Part shown: positions 10,993 to 22,262 of the stretch, piece by piece
How positions within the stretch are numbered: position 1 is the first letter of the stretch
Layout of the letters: each line of letters starts with the position of its first letter
NCBI GenBank assembly: GCA_033064195.1
Contig: JARBJD010000046.1
Location: 124,001 to 188,000, forward strand
Origin: Blattamonas nauphoetae
Taxonomy: Eukaryota > Preaxostyla > Oxymonadida
Direction of reading: 5' to 3'
DNA length: 64,000 bases
Position numbers and translations under genes: made by a program
Notes under the pieces: model-generated
What the model was told of the DNA's origin: nothing
The model's input: only the letters and a program-made list of their open reading frames with translations
The model's database searches: none

Positions 10993-13900
10993 TCTCTCCA
11001 TATTTCTCATTCTTTCATCACTTTATCTCTTTCCTATCAGGTGAACTCCTGCTCGATCGTGCCCCCTCCCTCACTCATCCCCGATCGTTGGCGTCGCCGA
11101 TCCCTGGCATTATGCAGCGCAAACAGGTGTGCTCTCCATATTTCTCATTCTTTCATCACTTTATCTCTTTCCTATCAGGTGAACTCCTGCTCGATCGTGC
11201 CCCCTCCCTCACTCATCCCCGATCGTTGGCGTCGCCGATCCCTGGCATTATGCAGCGCAAACAGGTGTGCTCTCCATATTTCTCATTCTTTCATCACTTT
11301 ATCTCTTTCCTATCAGGTGAACTCCTGCTCGATCGTGCCCCTCCCTCACTCATCCCCGATCGTTGGCGTCGCCGATCCCTGGCATTATGCAGCGCAAACA
11401 GGTGTGCTCTCCATATTTCTCATTCTTTCATCACTTTATCTCTTTCCTATCAGGTGAACTCCTGCTCGATCGTGCCCCTCCCTCACTCATCCCCGATCGT
11501 TGGCGTCGCCGATCCCTGGCATTATGCAGCGCAAACAGGTGTGCTCTCCATATTTCTCATTCTTTCATCACTTTATCTCTTTCCTATCAGGTGAACTCCT
11601 GCTCGATCGTGCCCCTCCCTCACTCATCCCCGATCGTTGGCGTCGCCGATCCCTGGCATTATGCAGCGCAAACAGGTGTGCTCTCCATATTTCTCATTCT
11701 TTCATCACTTTATCTCTTTCCTATCAGGTGAACTCCTGCTCGATCGTGCCCCTCCCTCACTCATCCCCGATCGTTGGCGTCGCCGATCCCTGGCATTATG
11801 CAGCGCAAACAGGTGTGCTCTCCATATTTCTCATTCTTTCATCACTTTATCTCTTTCCTATCAGGTGAACTCCTGCTCGATCGTGCCCCTCCCTCACTCA
11901 TCCCCGATCGTTGGCGTCGCCGATCCCTGGCATTATGCAGCGCAAACAGGTGTGCTCTCCATATTTCTCATTCTTTCATCACTTTATCTCTTTCCTATCA
12001 GGTGAACTCCTGCTCGATCGTGCCCCTCCCTCACTCATCCCCGATCGTTGGCGTCGCCGATCCCTGGCATTATGCAGCGCAAACAGGTGTGCTCTCCATA
12101 TTTCTCATTCTTTCATCACTTTATCTCTTTCCTATCAGGTGAACTCCTGCTCGATCGTGCCCCCTCCCTCACTCATCCCCGATCGTTGGCGTCGCCGATC
12201 CCTGGCATTATGCAGCGCAAACAGGTGTGCTCTCCATATTTCTCATTCTTTCATCACTTTATCTCTTTCCTATCAGGTGAACTCCTGCTCGATCGTGCCC
12301 CTCCCTCACTCATCCCCGATCGTTGGCGTCGCCGATCCCTGGCATTATGCAGCGCAAACAGGTGTGCTCTCCATATTTCTCATTCTTTCATCACTTTATC
12401 TCTTTCCTATCAGGTGAACTCCTGCTCGATCGTGCCCCTCCCTCACTCATCCCCGATCGTTGGCGTCGCCGATCCCTGGCATTATGCAGCGCAAACAGGT
12501 GTGCTCTCCATATTTCTCATTCTTTCATCACTTTATCTCTTTCCTATCAGGTGAACTCCTGCTCGATCGTGCCCCTCCCTCACTCATCCCCGATCGTTGG
12601 CGTCGCCGATCCCTGGCATTATGCAGCGCAAACAGGTGTGCTCTCCATATTTCTCATTCTTTCATCACTTTATCTCTTTCCTATCAGGTGAACTCCTGCT
12701 CGATCGTGCCCCTCCCTCACTCATCCCCGATCGTTGGCGTCGCCGATCCCTGGCATTATGCAGCGCAAACAGGTGTGCTCTCCATATTTCTCATTCTTTC
12801 ATCACTTTATCTCTTTCCTATCAGGTGAACTCCTGCTCGATCGTGCCCCTCCCTCACTCATCCCCGATCGTTGGCGTCGCCGATCCCTGGCATTATGCAG
12901 CGCAAACAGGTGTGCTCTCCATATTTCTCATTCTTTCATCACTTTATCTCTTTCCTATCAGGTGAACTCCTGCTCGATCGTGCCCCTCCCTCACTCATCC
13001 CCGATCGTTGGCGTCGCCGATCCCTGGCATTATGCAGCGCAAACAGGTGTGCTCTCCATATTTCTCATTCTTTCATCACTTTATCTCTTTCCTATCAGGT
13101 GAACTCCTGCTCGATCGTGCCCCTCCCTCACTCATCCCCGATCGTTGGCGTCGCCGATCCCTGGCATTATGCAGCGCAAACAGGTGTGCTCTCCATATTT
13201 CTCATTCTTTCATCACTTTATCTCTTTCCTATCAGGTGAACTCCTGCTCGATCGTGCCCCCTCCCTCACTCATCCCCGATCGTTGGCGTCGCCGATCCCT
13301 GGCATTATGCAGCGCAAACAGGTGTGCTCTCCATATTTCTCATTCTTTCATCACTTTATCTCTTTCCTATCAGGTGAACTCCTGCTCGATCGTGCCCCTC
13401 CCTCACTCATCCCCGATCGTTGGCGTCGCCGATCCCTGGCATTATGCAGCGCAAACAGGTGTGCTCTCCATATTTCTCATTCTTTCATCACTTTATCTCT
13501 TTCCTATCAGGTGAACTCCTGCTCGATCGTGCCCCTCCCTCACTCATCCCCGATCGTTGGCGTCGCCGATCCCTGGCATTATGCAGCGCAAACAGGTGTG
13601 CTCTCCATATTTCTCATTCTTTCATCACTTTATCTCTTTCCTATCAGGTGAACTCCTGCTCGATCGTGCCCCTCCCTCACTCATCCCCGATCGTTGGCGT
13701 CGCCGATCCCTGGCATTATGCAGCGCAAACAGGTGTGCTCTCCATATTTCTCATTCTTTCATCACTTTATCTCTTTCCTATCAGGTGAACTCCTGCTCGA
13801 TCGTGCCCCTCCCTCACTCATCCCCGATCGTTGGCGTCGCCGATCCCTGGCATTATGCAGCGCAAACAGGTGTGCTCTCCATATTTCTCATTCTTTCATC

Positions 13901-16900
13901 ACTTTATCTCTTTCCTATCAGGTGAACTCCTGCTCGATCGTGCCCCTCCCTCACTCATCCCCGATCGTTGGCGTCGCCGATCCCTGGCATTATGCAGCGC
14001 AAACAGGTGTGCTCTCCATATTTCTCATTCTTTCATCACTTTATCTCTTTCCTATCAGGTGAACTCCTGCTCGATCGTGCCCCCTCCTCACTCATCCCCG
14101 ATCGTTGGCGTCGCCGATCCCTGGCATTATGCAGCGCAAACAGGTGTGCTCTCCATATTTCTCATTCTTTCATCACTTTATCTCTTTCCTATCAGGTGAA
14201 CTCCTGCTCGATCGTGCCCCTCCCTCACTCATCCCCGATCGTTGGCGTCGCCGATCCCTGGCATTATGCAGCGCAAACAGGTGTGCTCTCCATATTTCTC
14301 ATTCTTTCATCACTTTATCTCTTTCCTATCAGGTGAACTCCTGCTCGATCGTGCCCCTCCCTCACTCATCCCCGATCGTTGGCGTCGCCGATCCCTGGCA
14401 TTATGCAGCGCAAACAGGTGTGCTCTCCATATTTCTCATTCTTTCATCACTTTATCTCTTTCCTATCAGGTGAACTCCTGCTCGATCGTGCCCCTCCCTC
14501 ACTCATCCCCGATCGTTGGCGTCGCCGATCCCTGGCATTATGCAGCGCAAACAGGTGTGCTCTCCATATTTCTCATTCTTTCATCACTTTATCTCTTTCC
14601 TATCAGGTGAACTCCTGCTCGATCGTGCCCCCTCCTCACTCATCCCCGATCGTTGGCGTCGCCGATCCCTGGCATTATGCAGCGCAAACAGGTGTGCTCT
14701 CCATATTTCTCATTCTTTCATCACTTTATCTCTTTCCTATCAGGTGAACTCCTGCTCGATCGTGCCCCTCCCTCACTCATCCCCGATCGTTGGCGTCGCC
14801 GATCCCTGGCATTATGCAGCGCAAACAGGTGTGCTCTCCATATTTCTCATTCTTTCATCACTTTATCTCTTTCCTATCAGGTGAACTCCTGCTCGATCGT
14901 GCCCCTCCCTCACTCATCCCCGATCGTTGGCGTCGCCGATCCCTGGCATTATGCAGCGCAAACAGGTGTGCTCTCCATATTTCTCATTCTTTCATCACTT
15001 TATCTCTTTCCTATCAGGTGAACTCCTGCTCGATCGTGCCCCTCCCTCACTCATCCCCGATCGTTGGCGTCGCCGATCCCTGGCATTATGCAGCGCAAAC
15101 AGGTGTGCTCTCCATATTTCTCATTCTTTCATCACTTTATCTCTTTCCTATCAGGTGAACTCCTGCTCGATCGTGCCCCTCCCTCACTCATCCCCGATCG
15201 TTGGCGTCGCCGATCCCTGGCATTATGCAGCGCAAACAGGTGTGCTCTCCATATTTCTCATTCTTTCATCACTTTATCTCTTTCCTATCAGGTGAACTCC
15301 TGCTCGATCGTGCCCCTCCCTCACTCATCCCCGATCGTTGGCGTCGCCGATCCCTGGCATTATGCAGCGCAAACAGGTGTGCTCTCCATATTTCTCATTC
15401 TTTCATCACTTTATCTCTTTCCTATCAGGTGAACTCCTGCTCGATCGTGCCCCTCCCTCACTCATCCCCGATCGTTGGCGTCGCCGATCCCTGGCATTAT
15501 GCAGCGCAAACAGGTGTGCTCTCCATATTTCTCATTCTTTCATCACTTTATCTCTTTCCTATCAGGTGAACTCCTGCTCGATCGTGCCCCTCCCTCACTC
15601 ATCCCCGATCGTTGGCGTCGCCGATCCCTGGCATTATGCAGCGCAAACAGGTGTGCTCTCCATATTTCTCATTCTTTCATCACTTTATCTCTTTCCTATC
15701 AGGTGAACTCCTGCTCGATCGTGCCCCTCCCTCACTCATCCCCGATCGTTGGCGTCGCCGATCCCTGGCATTATGCAGCGCAAACAGGTGTGCTCTCCAT
15801 ATTTCTCATTCTTTCATCACTTTATCTCTTTCCTATCAGGTGAACTCCTGCTCGATCGTGCCCCTCCCTCACTCATCCCCGATCGTTGGCGTCGCCGATC
15901 CCTGGCATTATGCAGCGCAAACAGGTGTGCTCTCCATATTTCTCATTCTTTCATCACTTTATCTCTTTCCTATCAGGTGAACTCCTGCTCGATCGTGCCC
16001 CTCCCTCACTCATCCCCGATCGTTGGCGTCGCCGATCCCTGGCATTATGCAGCGCAAACAGGTGTGCTCTCCATATTTCTCATTCTTTCATCACTTTATC
16101 TCTTTCCTATCAGGTGAACTCCTGCTCGATCGTGCCCCTCCCTCACTCATCCCCGATCGTTGGCGTCGCCGATCCCTGGCATTATGCAGCGCAAACAGGT
16201 GTGCTCTCCATATTTCTCATTCTTTCATCACTTTATCTCTTTCCTATCAGGTGAACTCCTGCTCGATCGTGCCCCTCCCTCACTCATCCCCGATCGTTGG
16301 CGTCGCCGATCCCTGGCATTATGCAGCGCAAACAGGTGTGCTCTCCATATTTCTCATTCTTTCATCACTTTATCTCTTTCCTATCAGGTGAACTCCTGCT
16401 CGATCGTGCCCCTCCCTCACTCATCCCCGATCGTTGGCGTCGCCGATCCCTGGCATTATGCAGCGCAAACAGGTGTGCTCTCCATATTTCTCATTCTTTC
16501 ATCACTTTATCTCTTTCCTATCAGGTGAACTCCTGCTCGATCGTGCCCCTCCCTCACTCATCCCCGATCGTTGGCGTCGCCGATCCCTGGCATTATGCAG
16601 CGCAAACAGGTGTGCTCTCCATATTTCTCATTCTTTCATCACTTTATCTCTTTCCTATCAGGTGAACTCCTGCTCGATCGTGCCCCTCCCTCACTCATCC
16701 CCGATCGTTGGCGTCGCCGATCCCTGGCATTATGCAGCGCAAACAGGTGTGCTCTCCATATTTCTCATTCTTTCATCACTTTATCTCTTTCCTATCAGGT
16801 GAACTCCTGCTCGATCGTGCCCCTCCCTCACTCATCCCCGATCGTTGGCGTCGCCGATCCCTGGCATTATGCAGCGCAAACAGGTGTGCTCTCCATATTT

Positions 16901-19900
16901 CTCATTCTTTCATCACTTTATCTCTTTCCTATCAGGTGAACTCCTGCTCGATCGTGCCCCTCCCTCACTCATCCCCGATCGTTGGCGTCGCCGATCCCTG
17001 GCATTATGCAGCGCAAACAGGTGTGCTCTCCATATTTCTCATTCTTTCATCACTTTATCTCTTTCCTATCAGGTGAACTCCTGCTCGATCGTGCCCCTCC
17101 CTCACTCATCCCCGATCGTTGGCGTCGCCGATCCCTGGCATTATGCAGCGCAAACAGGTGTGCTCTCCATATTTCTCATTCTTTCATCACTTTATCTCTT
17201 TCCTATCAGGTGAACTCCTGCTCGATCGTGCCCCTCCCTCACTCATCCCCGATCGTTGGCGTCGCCGATCCCTGGCATTATGCAGCGCAAACAGGTGTGC
17301 TCTCCATATTTCTCATTCTTTCATCACTTTATCTCTTTCCTATCAGGTGAACTCCTGCTCGATCGTGCCCCTCCCTCACTCATCCCCGATCGTTGGCGTC
17401 GCCGATCCCTGGCATTATGCAGCGCAAACAGGTGTGCTCTCCATATTTCTCATTCTTTCATCACTTTATCTCTTTCCTATCAGGTGAACTCCTGCTCGAT
17501 CGTGCCCCTCCCTCACTCATCCCCGATCGTTGGCGTCGCCGATCCCTGGCATTATGCAGCGCAAACAGGTGTGCTCTCCATATTTCTCATTCTTTCATCA
17601 CTTTATCTCTTTCCTATCAGGTGAACTCCTGCTCGATCGTGCCCCCTCCCTCACTCATCCCCGATCGTTGGCGTCGCCGATCCCTGGCATTATGCAGCGC
17701 AAACAGGTGTGCTCTCCATATTTCTCATTCTTTCATCACTTTATCTCTTTCCTATCAGGTGAACTCCTGCTCGATCGTGCCCCTCCCTCACTCATCCCCG
17801 ATCGTTGGCGTCGCCGATCCCTGGCATTATGCAGCGCAAACAGGTGTGCTCTCCATATTTCTCATTCTTTCATCACTTTATCTCTTTCCTATCAGGTGAA
17901 CTCCTGCTCGATCGTGCCCCTCCCTCACTCATCCCCGATCGTTGGCGTCGCCGATCCCTGGCATTATGCAGCGCAAACAGGTGTGCTCTCCATATTTCTC
18001 ATTCTTTCATCACTTTATCTCTTTCCTATCAGGTGAACTCCTGCTCGATCGTGCCCCCTCCCTCACTCATCCCCGATCGTTGGCGTCGCCGATCCCTGGC
18101 ATTATGCAGCGCAAACAGGTGTGCTCTCCATATTTCTCATTCTTTCATCACTTTATCTCTTTCCTATCAGGTGAACTCCTGCTCGATCGTGCCCCTCCCT
18201 CACTCATCCCCGATCGTTGGCGTCGCCGATCCCTGGCATTATGCAGCGCAAACAGGTGTGCTCTCCATATTTCTCATTCTTTCATCACTTTATCTCTTTC
18301 CTATCAGGTGAACTCCTGCTCGATCGTGCCCCTCCCTCACTCATCCCCGATCGTTGGCGTCGCCGATCCCTGGCATTATGCAGCGCAAACAGGTGTGCTC
18401 TCCATATTTCTCATTCTTTCATCACTTTATCTCTTTCCTATCAGGTGAACTCCTGCTCGATCGTGCCCCTCCCTCACTCATCCCCGATCGTTGGCGTCGC
18501 CGATCCCTGGCATTATGCAGCGCAAACAGGTGTGCTCTCCATATTTCTCATTCTTTCATCACTTTATCTCTTTCCTATCAGGTGAACTCCTGCTCGATCG
18601 TGCCCCTCCCTCACTCATCCCCGATCGTTGGCGTCGCCGATCCCTGGCATTATGCAGCGCAAACAGGTGTGCTCTCCATATTTCTCATTCTTTCATCACT
18701 TTATCTCTTTCCTATCAGGTGAACTCCTGCTCGATCGTGCCCCTCCCTCACTCATCCCCGATCGTTGGCGTCGCCGATCCCTGGCATTATGCAGCGCAAA
18801 CAGGTGTGCTCTCCATATTTCTCATTCTTTCATCACTTTATCTCTTTCCTATCAGGTGAACTCCTGCTCGATCGTGCCCCTCCCTCACTCATCCCCGATC
18901 GTTGGCGTCGCCGATCCCTGGCATTATGCAGCGCAAACAGGTGTGCTCTCCATATTTCTCATTCTTTCATCACTTTATCTCTTTCCTATCAGGTGAACTC
19001 CTGCTCGATCGTGCCCCTCCCTCACTCATCCCCGATCGTTGGCGTCGCCGATCCCTGGCATTATGCAGCGCAAACAGGTGTGCTCTCCATATTTCTCATT
19101 CTTTCATCACTTTATCTCTTTCCTATCAGGTGAACTCCTGCTCGATCGTGCCCCCTCCCTCACTCATCCCCGATCGTTGGCGTCGCCGATCCCTGGCATT
19201 ATGCAGCGCAAACAGGTGTGCTCTCCATATTTCTCATTCTTTCATCACTTTATCTCTTTCCTATCAGGTGAACTCCTGCTCGATCGTGCCCCTCCCTCAC
19301 TCATCCCCGATCGTTGGCGTCGCCGATCCCTGGCATTATGCAGCGCAAACAGGTGTGCTCTCCATATTTCTCATTCTTTCATCACTTTATCTCTTTCCTA
19401 TCAGGTGAACTCCTGCTCGATCGTGCCCCCTCCCTCACTCATCCCCGATCGTTGGCGTCGCCGATCCCTGGCATTATGCAGCGCAAACAGGTGTGCTCTC
19501 CATATTTCTCATTCTTTCATCACTTTATCTCTTTCCTATCAGGTGAACTCCTGCTCGATCGTGCCCCCTCCCTCACTCATCCCCGATCGTTGGCGTCGCC
19601 GATCCCTGGCATTATGCAGCGCAAACAGGTGTGCTCTCCATATTTCTCATTCTTTCATCACTTTATCTCTTTCCTATCAGGTGAACTCCTGCTCGATCGT
19701 GCCCCCTCCCTCACTCATCCCCGATCGTTGGCGTCGCCGATCCCTGGCATTATGCAGCGCAAACAGGTGTGCTCTCCATATTTCTCATTCTTTCATCACT
19801 TTATCTCTTTCCTATCAGGTGAACTCCTGCTCGATCGTGCCCCCTCCCTCACTCATCCCCGATCGTTGGCGTCGCCGATCCCTGGCATTATGCAGCGCAA

Positions 19901-21424
19901 ACAGGTGTGCTCTCCATATTTCTCATTCTTTCATCACTTTATCTCTTTCCTATCAGGTGAACTCCTGCTCGATCGTGCCCCTCCCTCACTCATCCCCGAT
20001 CGTTGGCGTCGCCGATCCCTGGCATTATGCAGCGCAAACAGGTGTGCTCTCCATATTTCTCATTCTTTCATCACTTTATCTCTTTCCTATCAGGTGAACT
20101 CCTGCTCGATCGTGCCCCCTCCCTCACTCATCCCCGATCGTTGGCGTCGCCGATCCCTGGCATTATGCAGCGCAAACAGGTGTGCTCTCCATATTTCTCA
20201 TTCTTTCATCACTTTATCTCTTTCCTATCAGGTGAACTCCTGCTCGATCGTGCCCCCTCCCTCACTCATCCCCGATCGTTGGCGTCGCCGATCCCTGGCA
20301 TTATGCAGCGCAAACAGGTGTGCTCTCCATATTTCTCATTCTTTCATCACTTTATCTCTTTCCTATCAGGTGAACTCCTGCTCGATCGTGCCCCTCCCTC
20401 ACTCATCCCCGATCGTTGGCGTCGCCGATCCCTGGCATTATGCAGCGCAAACAGGTGTGCTCTCCATATTTCTCATTCTTTCATCACTTTATCTCTTTCC
20501 TATCAGGTGAACTCCTGCTCGATCGTGCCCCCTCCCTCACTCATCCCCGATCGTTGGCGTCGCCGATCCCTGGCATTATGCAGCGCAAACAGGTGTGCTC
20601 TCCATATTTCTCATTCTTTCATCACTTTATCTCTTTCCTATCAGGTGAACTCCTGCTCGATCGTGCCCCCTCCCTCACTCATCCCCGATCGTTGGCGTCG
20701 CCGATCCCTGGCATTATGCAGCGCAAACAGGTGTGCTCTCCATATTTCTCATTCTTTCATCACTTTATCTCTTTCCTATCAGGTGAACTCCTGCTCGATC
20801 GTGCCCCCTCCCTCACTCATCCCCGATCGTTGGCGTCGCCGATCCCTGGCATTATGCAGCGCAAACAGGTGTGCTCTCCATATTTCTCATTCTTTCATCA
20901 CTTTATCTCTTTCCTATCAGGTGAACTCCTGCTCGATCGTGCCCCCTCCCTCACTCATCCCCGATCGTTGGCGTCGCCGATCCCTGGCATTATGCAGCGC
21001 AAACAGGTGTGCTCTCCATATTTCTCATTCTTTCATCACTTTATCTCTTTCCTATCAGGTGAACTCCTGCTCGATCGTGCCCCCTCCCTCACTCATCCCC
21101 GATCGTTGGCGTCGCCGATCCCTGGCATTATGCAGCGCAAACAGGTGTGCTCTCCATATTTCTCATTCTTTCATCACTTTATCTCTTTCCTATCAGGTGA
21201 ACTCCTGCTCGATCGTGCCCCCTCCCTCACTCATCCCCGATCGTTGGCGTCGCCGATCCCTGGCATTATGCAGCGCAAACAGGTGTGCTCTCCATATTTC
21301 TCATTCTTTCATCACTTTATCTCTTTCCTATCAGGTGAACTCCTGCTCGATCGTGCCCCCTCCCTCACTCATCCCCGATCGTTGGCGTCGCCGATCCCTG
21401 GCATTATGCAGCGCAAACAGGTGT
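10993..21424 (+). repeat. Tandem array, 76 units of 137/138 bp, each an exon-plus-intron module
   Basis: The start of the GTTGGCGTCGCC segment recurs from 11,088 to 21,382 in 75 intervals, 56 of 137 bp and 19 of 138 bp, so there are 76 units. Each unit has a GC-richer 85/86-nt block (starting GTGAACTCCTGCTCGATCG, ending CAGCGCAAACAG) and a 52-nt pyrimidine-rich block (GTGTGCTCTCC...CCTATCAG) with the look of a GT-AG intron. The only differences I see lie in one C-run: C4-T-C3, C5-T-C3 or C5-T-C2. The 138-bp form lies at both ends and dominates after about 19.3 kb, while the 137-bp form fills the middle. There are no spacers, so it is not CRISPR. Such uniformity over 10.4 kb implies recent amplification or continual gene conversion. 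Confidence 0.95.
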
Positions 21425-21830
21425 ACTCTCTCCGGTACTTAAGTATTTTCGCTCTCATTCACCTTCCCTTCAGATGTTCGCCAGCTCGATCACACTCCTA
21501 TCCCCAGATCACATGGCGTTGTTGGGGGAGCTGCCGACTCACGTCACACAACATACTCTCGTGTGCTCTTTCTGTTTCTTTTTTTCCAGTCCATTGTTCT
21601 CATGAATCGTGATCTTGAGTCACTTTTATTTCGAACTTCCGATATCTTCTATTCCCACCATCAGGCCGGTATTCTCTTTCGTCTACGACTCTCCCCGTTC
21701 TTTCCTACGTCGTTTCTAGGTTCCCTGAACTCAAGCAACGACTCCATTTCATCCCAACACCACTTTATCTGTTCTAGAAAATCGACGGAAAAGATGTTGA
21801 AGAGGTAGGAGACAACGAGAAAGGGGATGG
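21425..21830 (+). other. Possible exons downstream of the array
   Basis: After the last unit comes an intron-like segment ending CCTTCAG, then a block from about 21,475 to 21,562 that aligns with the array exon (frame reading HTPIPRSHGVVGGAAD). A 29-nt pyrimidine-rich intron-like segment ending TTTCCAG follows, then a block reading IVLMNRDLESLLFRTSDIF. This looks like the 3' part of the gene whose exon was amplified. I cannot assign a function or a reliable stop. Confidence 0.35.
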
Positions 21831-21833
21831 AGA

Positions 21834-22145
21834 AGAAGAGAATGGGGACGAGTGAGATGAGAATGGGGATGAGGGAGATGAGAATGGGGATGAGGGAGAT
21901 GAGAATGGGGATGAGGGAGATGAGAATGGGGATGAGGGAGATGAGAATGGGGATGAGGGAGATGAGAATGGGGATGAGGGAGATGAGAATGGGGATGAGG
22001 GAGATGAGAATGGGGACGAATGAGATGAGAATGGGGACGAATGAGATGAGAATGGGGATGAATGAGATGAGAATGGGGATGGTCGAGATAAGAATGGGGA
22101 CGAATGAGATGAGAATGGGGATGTGGGAGATGAGAATGGGAATAT
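21834..22145 (+). repeat. 21-bp minisatellite, about 15 copies
   Basis: The unit is close to GAGATGAGAATGGGGATGAGG, repeated with few changes. One forward frame reads DENGDEG repeats interrupted by TGA codons in the diverged copies. Another reads MRMGMRE. The reverse strand reads SSPFSSP repeats. Because the open frames are products of a 21-bp period, they are not good evidence of a gene. It could be the acidic tail of the preceding possible gene. Confidence 0.85.
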
Positions 22146-22262
22146 GATTGGCTGTCTTGGAGTCTGAATCACTCTCTGATCACTCTTTCACTTTCCATTC
22201 TAAAACAGTTCTGACCCAAATCAACATTTTGATCAACATGAAATGAATCACACTTCTCTCAA

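Noticed and set aside
10993-21424. CRISPR-like array
   Set aside because: The units are directly adjacent with no variable spacers, and the context is eukaryotic.
11088-21612. Dozens of long overlapping open frames (122 to 479 codons) across the array
   Set aside because: They are products of the 137/138-bp period: a repeat unit without stops in a frame stays open for as long as the unit length is a multiple of three. They are not independent genes.
21774-22172. 132-codon Ser/Pro-rich minus-strand ORF and 106-codon Met/Arg-rich plus ORF
   Set aside because: Both are generated by the 21-bp minisatellite period, with no other support.
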